A stretch of DNA of 5,388 nt, from NCBI GenBank assembly GCA_946482625.1, contig CAMLSH010000291.1, forward strand, positions 1-5,388. Reading direction: 5' to 3'. The DNA comes from an uncultured Opitutaceae bacterium. Lineage in GTDB: Bacteria > Verrucomicrobiota > Verrucomicrobiae > Opitutales > Opitutaceae. The notes under the pieces were generated by a model. The model saw only the letters and a list, made by a program, of their open reading frames with translations. It ran no database searches and was not told where the DNA came from. Shown here in pieces: positions 1-5,388 of this stretch (position 1 is its first letter; every line of letters begins with the position of its first letter). The translations under genes and the position numbers were made by a program.

Positions 1-55
1 GAGCGGGGACCGACACCTGGCCGGTCCAGAGAGATTGGATTTCTTCAAAGTTCAT
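1..55 (-). CDS. N-terminus of an unidentified protein in the ECF sigma operon (partial)
   Basis: An open frame on the minus strand begins with ATG at 55-53 and runs off the left edge of the window. The visible residues are MNFEEIQSLWTGQVSVPA. The start is well supported: GGAG lies 10 nt upstream (66-69). The ATG overlaps the sigma stop codon, sharing ATGAACTTTGA (11 bp), which is typical of translational coupling. The opening (M-x-F-E-E-I-Q-x-L-W) resembles the N-terminus of membrane proteins that often follow ECF sigma genes in Bacteroidota and Verrucomicrobiota, as I recall. It could therefore be the regulatory (anti-sigma-like) partner of the sigma factor, but that is inference. Only 18 residues are visible, so no domain can be assigned. 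Confidence 0.72.
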   Translation of the reverse strand, partial: MNFEEIQSLWTGQVSVPA

Positions 56-554
56 TTTTTAAGCGCTCCGATTGAGCGGCGAGTTGTTGTTTGATCCGGT
101 GCAGGCGGACGCCGACGTTGCTCTCGGAAAGACCGGTGATGTCCGCGATTTCGGCGTAGCCGAGCCGGTCCAGGAAAAGGAGAATCACGCTGCGGTCCAC
201 GGAAGGGAGTTCGTGGATACGTGAGTAAAGCCAGGCCATGCGCGGATCGCTTTCGGGCGCATCCGAGGCCGTTCCGCTGAGCGGCTCGCCCGCGTACAGA
301 TCGAGCTTGCGCGTGTAACGTTGCCGGGAGCGTTTCCAGTTGAGCGCGCAACTGTGCGCCACTCGATACACGTACGTGGATATTTTTGCGCGCCCCTGAA
401 ATTGGGGCAGCGCCTGCCACAGCGAAAAGAGAATCTCCTGGCAGAGGTCGGCGCGATCCGCCGCATTTTGGGTGAACGCGAGCGCCGTTCGCATGATCAC
501 GCCCGCGTGCTCGCGGTGGACCTCCAGGAAACGAGATTCGAGTGAATCGCTCAT
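45..554 (-). CDS. ECF-type RNA polymerase sigma factor (sigma-70 family)
   Basis: This 169-residue protein has the two-domain layout and size of an extracytoplasmic-function sigma factor, which directs RNA polymerase to a limited set of promoters. Sigma region 2 spans about residues 12-80: DLCQEILFSLWQALPQF (37-52) matches region 2.2 (core binding), and ISTYVYRVAHSCALNWKR (58-75) matches region 2.3/2.4 (melting and -10 recognition). A polar linker (81-105) leads to region 4 (about 108-160), whose helix-turn-helix is YAEIADITGLSESNVGVRLH (133-152) and would read the -35 element. There is no sigma-1 or sigma-3 domain and no C-terminal extension. The ATG at 554 lacks a clear Shine-Dalgarno but lies 4 nt after the stop of the upstream small gene, so reinitiation or coupling is likely. 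The downstream gene overlaps the stop. The ECF subgroup and target promoters cannot be told from the sequence. Confidence 0.93.
   Translation of the reverse strand: MSDSLESRFLEVHREHAGVIMRTALAFTQNAADRADLCQEILFSLWQALPQFQGRAKISTYVYRVAHSCALNWKRSRQRYTRKLDLYAGEPLSGTASDAPESDPRMAWLYSRIHELPSVDRSVILLFLDRLGYAEIADITGLSESNVGVRLHRIKQQLAAQSERLKNEL
66..69 (-). promoter_or_regulatory. Shine-Dalgarno site inside the sigma gene 3' end, for the overlapping downstream gene
   Basis: Minus-strand CGGAG is followed by CGCTTAAAAA and then ATG at 55. The site is embedded in the last codons of the sigma gene. It supports the overlapping start and active translation of the partial third gene. Confidence 0.6.
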
Positions 555-558
555 CGCG

Positions 559-759
559 TCAGACAGATGACTGCGAAGATCCCGCGAGGTTTGAAGGGCG
601 GCCGTTGTTCATCACGCGACGCGAGGAGAGGTAAATCCAGAAAGCGGCCAAGGGGCATAGAAACAGCAGCCAATAATAGGTGCGGCGGCTGATGGGTTCG
701 TTGAAGAGGACGTATTCGACTTTTTTCATGATGGATGGGAGTTCGAGAAGATTAGGCAC
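559..759 (-). CDS. small single-span membrane protein, first gene of the sigma operon
   Basis: This is a 66-residue protein of no recognised family. One hydrophobic segment, TYYWLLFLCPLAAFWIYL (residues 27-44), is preceded by a charged N-terminal half with RR at 25-26 and followed by SSRR, so it is probably a bitopic inner-membrane peptide; the basic residues on both sides leave topology unclear. I chose the GTG at 759 because GGAG (767-770) sits 7 nt upstream. An internal ATG at residue 11 (position 729) has no comparable site but would give a protein starting MKKVEYVLFNEP and remains possible. The gene ends 4 nt before the sigma gene, so the two are almost surely co-transcribed. It may couple an envelope signal to the sigma factor or simply lead the operon; nothing in the sequence proves either. 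Confidence 0.72.
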   Translation of the reverse strand: MPNLLELPSIMKKVEYVLFNEPISRRTYYWLLFLCPLAAFWIYLSSRRVMNNGRPSNLAGSSQSSV

Positions 760-916
760 CGATCATCTCCAAAACTTACATCGACATTCCTTCGAAGGCG
801 CCCAGCCCGCCCTTCCGCACCTGCCGTTCAACCTGCGGACGCGTAAACGCGGCGAACCCGCACAGCCCCAAAAAAATATCGTCCCGCGCTTCGCTTGATG
901 ACTCTCTCGCTGCCGC
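760..916. promoter_or_regulatory. divergent intergenic region between the sigma operon and the DUF4105 gene
   Basis: These 157 bases lie between two genes transcribed away from each other, so they should carry promoters for both directions. No convincing -35/-10 pair or ECF-type GGAAC/GTC pair was found in either direction. Visible elements are a perfect 10-bp palindrome, CCTTCGAAGG (789-798), placed just upstream of the sigma operon's ribosome site, and an A7 tract running into ATATC (870-880) that is unusually AT-rich for this sequence. Both could be operator or promoter parts, but that is inferred from position only. Confidence 0.4.
767..770 (-). promoter_or_regulatory. Shine-Dalgarno site that decides the GTG start at 759
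   Basis: On the minus strand the sequence reads TTTTGGAGATGATCG then GTG, so GGAG lies 7 nt before the codon. An ATG between them is followed in its own frame by a stop after three codons, so GTG is the usable start. Confidence 0.6.
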
Positions 917-1936
917 TTGAGTCCGCCGTCCTCCCCATTTCTCGCGCGCTTCGCCCTCCGGCTTTTCTCGATTCTGGCGTGGCTCGCCGCCCTCGCCGCC
1001 GCCATCTGGGCCTTCCTTGCGTTGACCGTCGCGTTTCCTATTCCCGCGCTTCGGTGGCCAGTGGCCGCCGGTCTCTCGGGTCTCTGCCTCATCGCCTCCC
1101 TGCGCCTCGGCCGCCGGCCATTCGCACCCTCCGTCGCCATCTTCGCGTTGGTCGCCCCCGTGTTCCTGTGGTGGCTCACGCTCACGCCGCGCAATGACCG
1201 CCGCTGGCAGCCGGATATGGCGAAAATCCCTGCCGCGGAAATCGCCGGCGACCTCATCACCCTGCATAATTTCCGCAACACCCAGCGCCGCACGCTCGAC
1301 GACTTCACCACGCGCTGGGAGACGCGCACGTTTCATTTCTCCGCGCTCAAACATCTCGACCTTTACATGGTGTATTGGGGTTCTCCCCACATCTGCCACA
1401 CGATGATGACCTTCGACTTCGGTCCCGAAGGCCGCGTTTGCGCCTCCATCGAGGCCCGTCGCGAGCACGACGAAGAGTACTCCCCGCTGGCCGGGGCCTT
1501 CCGTCGCTATGAGCTGATGTACGTGCTTGGCGAAGAGCGCGACCTCGTCCGTCGCCGCGCCAGTCTCGGCGGCGACGAGCAGACGCACCTGTTTCGCGTC
1601 TCCGCGCCGCCCGAAGTCGTGCGGGCCATCTTCCTCGACTACCTCAAATCCGCCAACGCGCTCCAGCAACGCCCCGCGTGGTATCATTCGCTCACCTCCA
1701 ACTGCAGCACGCTGATCCGTGAGCACATAAAACCCTTCCGCCGCTACCCGCTCTGGGATTGGCGCGTCATCGCCAACGGTCACGTGGACAAGCTCCTCTA
1801 CGCCGACGGCTTCCTCGATCAGTCGCTACCGCTGCCCGAACTAAAGGCCCGCAGCCTCATCAACCCCGTCGCCCACGTCACCCCGGACGCGCCCGACTTC
1901 TCCGACCGCATTCGCTCCGGCCTGCCCGGTTTCTAG
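917..1936 (+). CDS. membrane-anchored DUF4105 (Lnb_N-like) protein
   Basis: The 339-residue protein has about three hydrophobic N-terminal segments (residues 15-40, 46-62 and 69-89) and then a soluble, presumably periplasmic, domain. That domain matches the DUF4105/Lnb N-terminal family as I know it: PRNDRRWQPDMAKIP (91-105), the WGSPHICHTMMTFDF block (154-168), IEARREHDEEYSPLAGAFRRYELMY, and WYHSLTSNCST (255-265). His161 and Cys263 are the conserved His and Cys. Their order, His before Cys, recalls circularly permuted papain-like hydrolases, so a thiol hydrolase role is possible but unproven. The start is uncertain: TTG at 917 is the only start codon after an in-frame TGA at 899 that keeps the whole first membrane segment, and it has no Shine-Dalgarno. 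The ATG at 898 is in another frame. The gene stands alone, divergent from the sigma operon and followed by a 456-bp gap. Confidence 0.85.
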   Translation: MSPPSSPFLARFALRLFSILAWLAALAAAIWAFLALTVAFPIPALRWPVAAGLSGLCLIASLRLGRRPFAPSVAIFALVAPVFLWWLTLTPRNDRRWQPDMAKIPAAEIAGDLITLHNFRNTQRRTLDDFTTRWETRTFHFSALKHLDLYMVYWGSPHICHTMMTFDFGPEGRVCASIEARREHDEEYSPLAGAFRRYELMYVLGEERDLVRRRASLGGDEQTHLFRVSAPPEVVRAIFLDYLKSANALQQRPAWYHSLTSNCSTLIREHIKPFRRYPLWDWRVIANGHVDKLLYADGFLDQSLPLPELKARSLINPVAHVTPDAPDFSDRIRSGLPGF

Positions 1937-1956
1937 GCGACGCAACACAGTCGCGC

Positions 1957-2012
1957 ACCCGCGCTGCCGTACTCGCCCCAAAACTACGCACCGCCGCCCC
2001 CCGGCCGCACCT
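1957..2012 (+). repeat. degenerate second copy of the hybrid kinase gene 3' tail
   Basis: This stretch aligns with 5301-5356. Both begin acccgcg; copy 1 then has a 5-base insert (ctgcc). Positions 1969-1998 match 5308-5337 at 27 of 30 bases: gtactcgccc, one mismatch, aaaactacgc, two mismatches, cgccgcc. After a 5-base gap, 2002-2012 match 5346-5356 at 10 of 11. Read in the matching frame, copy 1 encodes AVLAPKLRTAA against [11 protein letters not shown] at the kinase C-terminus. It is either a remnant of a duplicated receiver-domain gene end or one member of a dispersed repeat family that overlaps gene ends. Confidence 0.7.
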
Positions 2013-2024
2013 GTCTCCTTGTAG

Positions 2025-2046
2025 GGCCGGACTTCACGTCCGCGCC
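2025..2046. repeat. hairpin of GTAGGGCCGGAC type (REP-like intergenic repeat)
   Basis: CGGAC (2028-2032) pairs with GTCCG (2038-2042) around the loop TTCAC. The stem continues with GGC (2025-2027) against GCC (2044-2046) after one bulged C. No T-tract follows, so it is not a canonical terminator. Similar GTAGGGCCGGAC...GTCCG strings occur widely between genes in Verrucomicrobiota as I recall; genome-wide copy number was not tested. Confidence 0.5.
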
Positions 2047-2063
2047 TCCGCCCGCCGATGGAC

Positions 2064-2084
2064 GCGCGACGCCCCCCGTCGCGC
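2064..2084. repeat. perfect 8-bp-stem GC hairpin
   Basis: GCGCGACG (2064-2071) is followed by a CCCCC loop and the exact complement CGTCGCGC (2077-2084). The overlapping GCGCATGCGC (2081-2090) is itself a palindrome, and GGACG (2060-2064) can pair with CGTCC (2093-2097) as an alternative outer stem. There is no T-tract. Confidence 0.55.
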
Positions 2085-2124
2085 ATGCGCATCGTCCGCG
2101 AACACCGCACAAAATGCCCACGAC

Positions 2125-2144
2125 GCGACGCCCCTCCGTGTCGC
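2125..2144. repeat. second GC hairpin, related to the one at 2064-2084
   Basis: GCGACGC (2125-2131) pairs with GTGTCGC (2138-2144) with one G-T wobble around a six-base loop. Arm and loop sequences (gcgacgcccc then ccgt and tcgc) closely follow those of the hairpin 61 bases upstream, so the two look like diverged copies of one unit. Confidence 0.5.
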
Positions 2145-2392
2145 CCGCCCCGACTGCATTACGCACGGCGCACTCGTCTTCGCCGAAAACGTGACTGTCA
2201 GTTCCGTCATTTCCCACGCGCCCACCGCGTCCGGCTCCCAACTTCTCCCGGAAAAATCCTCATATCACGCCCGCATCGTGTATTTGCTTTTCGGAGCTCT
2301 TCAGCCCGCCCCAAACGTGCCGATGCCACAGGAAACTTCTTTCGGCCAACGGCGTGTAACCACGCCCGTTCGTCCCTTCCCGCGTCCTTTTC

Positions 2393-3001
2393 ATGCCTTT
2401 TCCTTCCCGCGCAAAAAAGCTCCTGATCGCCATCGGAATCCCTCTCTGGCTCGGCGCGGCCCTCTGGGGTGCGAAGATACTGCATACCTACAATTCCGCG
2501 CCCGGAGTGGACGGAAAGCCCGCCGTCACCTGGCCTGCCGGCGCAGGGGTCTCACCGGCCGAAGGCATTCACACCCTCGTCGTCGCGCTCCATCCGGAAT
2601 GCCCGTGCTCCCGCGCCACGCTCGCCGAGCTCGATGCGATCCTCGTGGAAACGACTCCCGCAGTCCGCGCGATCGTTGTGTTTCTCGATACCGACCCTAC
2701 TCGTCCGGCCGGCGCCTCCACGCTTTTCAAGACCGCGCACCAACTCCCCGGCGTCACGCTCGTGCGCGATCGCGACGGCTCCGAACTCAAGCGTTTCGAT
2801 TTTCACACCTCCGGCGAAACCCGCCTCTACCAACCGGACGGCACGCTCGTCTTTAAAGGCGGCATCACGCTCTCGCGCGGCCACGCCGGCGCCAATCCTG
2901 GCCGCACCGCCGTCATCGAGGCCATCCGGCAGCCGGACAAAGCCGGCATCGCCACACCCGTTTTCGGCTGCGCCCTGTTCTCCGCCGCGGACGCGCTTTA
3001 A
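2393..3001 (+). CDS. membrane-tethered thioredoxin-fold protein with a CPC motif (RedB-like)
   Basis: The 202-residue protein begins with a basic stretch and one hydrophobic segment (about residues 10-30, [20 protein letters not shown]), acting as a signal anchor or uncleaved signal. The rest should be outside the cytoplasm. [21 protein letters not shown] (60-80) has the strand-loop-helix look of a thioredoxin-fold active site, but with Cys70-Pro-Cys72 (CxC) instead of the usual CxxC. Later parts fit that fold: VVFLDTD (94-100), a thioredoxin-like strand pair [14 protein letters not shown] (145-158), and the conserved-looking [19 protein letters not shown] third cysteine lies in the C-terminal TPVFGCALF (Cys193). 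Database relatives carry the name RedB, as I recall, without a proven function. A role in thiol redox or metal handling at the envelope is inference. The kinase gene follows after 14 nt, so they probably form an operon. The ATG at 2393 has no Shine-Dalgarno. Confidence 0.8.
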   Translation: MPFPSRAKKLLIAIGIPLWLGAALWGAKILHTYNSAPGVDGKPAVTWPAGAGVSPAEGIHTLVVALHPECPCSRATLAELDAILVETTPAVRAIVVFLDTDPTRPAGASTLFKTAHQLPGVTLVRDRDGSELKRFDFHTSGETRLYQPDGTLVFKGGITLSRGHAGANPGRTAVIEAIRQPDKAGIATPVFGCALFSAADAL

Positions 3002-3015
3002 CCGGTTCCTTTGCC

Positions 3016-5367
3016 ATGGATAACCGGATACAACAACGCGCCACCATTCTGGAAAAGGAGCTCCTACTGCGCTTCTGGAGCCAGACCGATCGCGCCTTCT
3101 CCCTTCTGCTGGTTCTTCAATGGCTCGCCGGCATCGGGCTCGCCCTCTGGCTCACACCGCGCACGTGGATCGGGCAGACCAGCGAACCCCACATCCACGT
3201 CTGGGCCGCCATTGTACTCGGCGGCATCATCGCCCTGCCCGCCGCCGCCCTCGGCATCTGGCATTCCGGCCGGGCCAGCACGCGCCACTGCATCGCCATC
3301 GCCCAGATGCTCGCATCCGCCCTCCTCATCCATCTCACCGGAGGCCGCATCGAGACCCATTTTCACGTCTTCGGCTCTCTCGCGTTTCTCTCCTTCTACC
3401 GCGACTGGCGCGTGATCGTCACCGCATCCGCCATCGTCACGGCCGATCATTTTCTGCGCGACCTGTACTGGCCCCAATCGGTCTTCGGCAGTCTTCATGT
3501 TTCCTCCTGGCGCTGGCTGGAGCATGCCGGCTGGGTCGTCTTCGAGGACATTTTCCTCATCTACACCTGTCACCGTTCCCGGTTGTTGATTGCCGAATAC
3601 GGCAAGAAACGCGCCGAGTCCGAGATCACCGCCGAGCGTATCGAGGAGGCCGTCATCGCCCGCACCAAAGACCTCGCCGAGACCAACACCCGCCTCGAGG
3701 CCAACATCGAGGAGCGCCTCCGCGTCGAACAGGAACTCAAAACCGCCAAGGCCGCCGCCGACACCGCCAGCCAGGCTAAGTCGGAGTTCCTCGCCAACAT
3801 GTCCCACGAGATCCGCACGCCCATGAACGGCGTCATGGGCATGACCAGCCTCCTCCTCGACACCCCGCTCAACAACCAGCAACGCGGCTTCACCGACACC
3901 ATCCGCCAGAGCTGCGATTCGCTCCTCGTCGTGATCAACGACATCCTCGATTTCTCCAAGATCGAGTCCGGCAAGATGGAGCTCGAGGAACAACCCTTCG
4001 ATCTGCGTACCTGCATCGAGGATACGCTCGATCTCTTCAGCCAGAAGGCCGCGGAGAAACAGCTCGACCTCGCGTACCTCCTTCACGACGCCACACCGAT
4101 CCACGTGGTCGGCGACACCACCCGCCTCCGTCAGATCCTGGTCAACCTCATCGGCAACGGCATCAAATTCACCGCCCAAGGCTCCGTCCTCACCCGCATC
4201 ACCACCCGCCTGATCGGCCCCGCCGCCACCCGCTCCAGCTCCCCGCCCGAGCTCTGGCACGAGTTCCAGTTCGAAGTGCGCGACACCGGCATTGGCATCC
4301 CCGCCGAACGCCGCGATCGCCTCTTCAAACATTTCAGTCAGGTCGATACCTCGATGTCTCGTCGCTACGGCGGCACCGGCCTCGGTCTCGCCATCTCCAA
4401 AAGCCTCGCCGAGATCATGGGCGGTCGCATCTGGGTCGAAAGCGAACCGGGCAAAGGCTCCGCCTTTTTCTTCACCGTCCGCCTGCGCTCTTCGGAGAAA
4501 CCCCATGCCGCGGCCCCCGACCTGCCGCTGTTGAAAGGAAAACACCTCCTCATCATCGACGACGGCGAAATCAACCGCCGAATCCTCCAGGTCCAGGCGC
4601 TGCGCTGGGGCATGCAACCCCACGAAGTCTCCTCCGGCCCCGCCGCGCTCGACTGGCTCGAGTCCGATCGCCCGGTCGATGTCGCCATCCTCGACATGCA
4701 GATGCCCGACATGGATGGCCTCGCCCTCGCCGCCCGTATTCATGCACTCGATGCGCATAAAAATCTCCCGCTGATCCTACTCAGCTCCGCGGCCAACATG
4801 CACAACCGCGACGACCCTCGCTGGCTGCACTTTGCCGCCCGTTTCAACAAGCCCGTCAAATTCACCCCGCTACGCGACGCCCTCCTCACCGCCCTCGGTC
4901 ACGTCCGCACCGAAACGGTCGCCACGCCCGCGAAAACCCTCGCGACACGCCCTCCCCGCCTCGCCGACGAACTTCCCCTGCGCATCCTCCTCACCGAGGA
5001 CAACGCCGTGAACCAGAAGGTCGCCGCCCGTTTCCTCGACCTGCTCGGCTACCGCTGCGACGTCGCCGCCAACGGCCACGAATGCCTCGAATGCATCTCC
5101 CGCCAGCGCTACGACATCGTCCTCATGGATGTGCAGATGCCCGAGATGGACGGCTACACGGCCACCGCCGCGATCCACGAACGCCATCCCGCCGGCGTCG
5201 ACCGCCCGCAGATCATCGCACTCACCGCGCACGCCAGCGTGCAAGACCGCGAACTCTGCCTGAGTCACGGCATGGACGACTACCTGACAAAGCCCCTAGT
5301 ACCCGCGGTACTCGCCCAAAAACTACGCGACGCCGCCGCCCGCCTCGGCCGAACCTCCGCCGCCTGA
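3016..5367 (+). CDS. hybrid sensor histidine kinase with two receiver domains and a His-rich membrane sensor
   Basis: This 783-residue protein phosphorylates itself on His264 and passes the phosphate to receiver aspartates. Domains in order: about six membrane segments (roughly 29-48, 62-82, 91-107, 116-131, 132-147, 168-185); a coiled-coil linker (194-255); dimerisation/phosphoacceptor domain with [15 protein letters not shown] (258-272); ATPase domain with N box (377-385), DTGIGIP (423-429), F box LFKHF (436-440) and GGTGLGL (452-458). Receiver 1 (about 508-628) keeps Asp515/Asp516, Asp560, Ser590 and Lys612. Receiver 2 (about 655-775) keeps Glu661/Asp662, Asp705, Thr737 and Lys759. Both receivers therefore look active. 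There is no PAS, HAMP or Hpt domain, so a separate Hpt protein or direct readout is needed. The membrane part resembles a broad sensor class with GGxIExHFHxF and YxDW motifs seen in kinases and cyclases, as I recall. ATG at 3016 follows the CPC protein gene by 14 nt. Confidence 0.94.
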   Translation: MDNRIQQRATILEKELLLRFWSQTDRAFSLLLVLQWLAGIGLALWLTPRTWIGQTSEPHIHVWAAIVLGGIIALPAAALGIWHSGRASTRHCIAIAQMLASALLIHLTGGRIETHFHVFGSLAFLSFYRDWRVIVTASAIVTADHFLRDLYWPQSVFGSLHVSSWRWLEHAGWVVFEDIFLIYTCHRSRLLIAEYGKKRAESEITAERIEEAVIARTKDLAETNTRLEANIEERLRVEQELKTAKAAADTASQAKSEFLANMSHEIRTPMNGVMGMTSLLLDTPLNNQQRGFTDTIRQSCDSLLVVINDILDFSKIESGKMELEEQPFDLRTCIEDTLDLFSQKAAEKQLDLAYLLHDATPIHVVGDTTRLRQILVNLIGNGIKFTAQGSVLTRITTRLIGPAATRSSSPPELWHEFQFEVRDTGIGIPAERRDRLFKHFSQVDTSMSRRYGGTGLGLAISKSLAEIMGGRIWVESEPGKGSAFFFTVRLRSSEKPHAAAPDLPLLKGKHLLIIDDGEINRRILQVQALRWGMQPHEVSSGPAALDWLESDRPVDVAILDMQMPDMDGLALAARIHALDAHKNLPLILLSSAANMHNRDDPRWLHFAARFNKPVKFTPLRDALLTALGHVRTETVATPAKTLATRPPRLADELPLRILLTEDNAVNQKVAARFLDLLGYRCDVAANGHECLECISRQRYDIVLMDVQMPEMDGYTATAAIHERHPAGVDRPQIIALTAHASVQDRELCLSHGMDDYLTKPLVPAVLAQKLRDAAARLGRTSAA
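5301..5356 (+). repeat. partner copy of the 56-nt repeat, inside the end of the kinase gene
   Basis: This copy encodes kinase residues from about 763 to 780, directly after the receiver Lys-Pro motif. It is preceded and partly overlapped by a tight inverted repeat, AGTACC-CGC-GGTACT (5298-5312). Confidence 0.7.
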
Positions 5368-5388
5368 GGTGGAGCGAGCCGTCCCGGC
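5368..5388. repeat. possible start of an intergenic repeat after the kinase gene
   Basis: The 21 bases after the kinase stop include GAGCGAGCCGTCCCGGC, containing the small inverted repeat GCCG-TCC-CGGC (5378-5388). Strings of this type are common between genes in Opitutaceae as I recall, but the window ends before the element can be judged. Confidence 0.3.

Larger units (their letters stand above)
1937..2392. other. 456-bp gene-free region with decayed repeat and hairpins
   Basis: No credible gene was found here. Open frames in it lack family resemblance and read through into neighbouring genes in the wrong frame. The left half holds a partial copy of the kinase gene 3' tail (1957-2012) followed by three hairpins (2025-2046, 2064-2084, 2125-2144). 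The right half (about 2145-2392) is pyrimidine-rich on the plus strand and includes the only AT-richer patch, around 2258-2292. The promoter of the CPC-protein/kinase pair is expected in that half, but I could not identify a -35/-10 pair. Confidence 0.7.

Noticed and set aside
895..1197. ATG at 898 as the start of the DUF4105 gene
   Set aside because: It is in a different reading frame and would need a frameshift. An in-frame TGA at 899 leaves TTG 917 as the first start in the correct frame.
776..1783. Antisense open frame of 335 codons opposite the DUF4105 gene
   Set aside because: The translation is rich in Gly, Glu and Arg as expected from a shadow of GC-rich coding DNA. The plus strand matches a known family.
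1937..1954. GCGAC...GTCGC hairpin immediately after the DUF4105 stop as a terminator
   Set aside because: It has only a 5-bp stem with an 8-base loop and no following T-tract, too weak to call an intrinsic terminator.
2021..2144. CRISPR array
   Set aside because: The repeated hairpins are short, diverged and only two related copies are present, without regular repeat-spacer spacing.
2058..2426. Possible small gene of 122 codons in the intergenic region
   Set aside because: It starts within a hairpin, is extremely Arg/Pro-rich, has no Shine-Dalgarno, and overlaps the CPC-protein start in another frame.
1759..2856. Open frame of 365 codons spanning the end of the DUF4105 gene, the gap and most of the CPC-protein gene
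   Set aside because: It runs out of frame through two real genes and is Arg/Pro/Ala-rich with no family features. Only its short kinase-tail-like segment is meaningful, and that is reported as a repeat.
3064..4758. Long antisense open frame (564 codons) opposite the hybrid kinase gene
   Set aside because: It mirrors the GC-biased third positions of the kinase gene. Its translation is a low-complexity Gly/Asp/Glu/Ala-rich string with no domain, and the sense strand encodes an unmistakable kinase.

Overview
The window is GC-rich, strongly codon-biased bacterial chromosome. The protein set suggests Verrucomicrobiota, probably an Opitutaceae-like lineage: an ECF sigma operon with a small membrane peptide, a RedB-like CPC thioredoxin-fold protein next to a hybrid kinase with a His-rich membrane sensor, and short palindromic intergenic repeats. 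This assignment rests on recalled family distributions, not on a search.

Layout. On the minus strand (1-759) lies a compact operon read right to left: a 66-residue single-span membrane peptide (GTG start, good Shine-Dalgarno), an ECF-type sigma factor that starts 4 nt after it, and the first 18 codons of a third gene that overlaps the sigma stop by 11 bp. A 157-bp divergent region (760-916) separates it from the plus-strand genes.

The plus strand carries a membrane-anchored DUF4105 (Lnb_N-like) protein (917-1936). A 456-bp gene-free stretch (1937-2392) follows, holding a decayed second copy of the kinase gene's 3' tail and three GC-rich hairpins. Then come a tandem pair 14 nt apart: a membrane-tethered thioredoxin-fold protein with a CPC motif (2393-3001) and a 783-residue hybrid histidine kinase with two receiver domains (3016-5367). 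The last 21 bases look like the start of another intergenic repeat.

How they work together. The sigma cluster is a self-contained regulatory operon whose third product may be the regulatory partner of the sigma factor. The CPC protein and the kinase are probably co-transcribed, and the pairing suggests an envelope redox- or metal-responsive system: the kinase membrane part has 11 histidines in its first 186 residues. The least expected item is the repeat: 56 nt covering the end of the kinase gene (5301-5356) recur just after the DUF4105 gene (1957-2012), with 27 of 30 central bases identical. No RNA genes, CRISPR array, insertion sequence or origin were seen.
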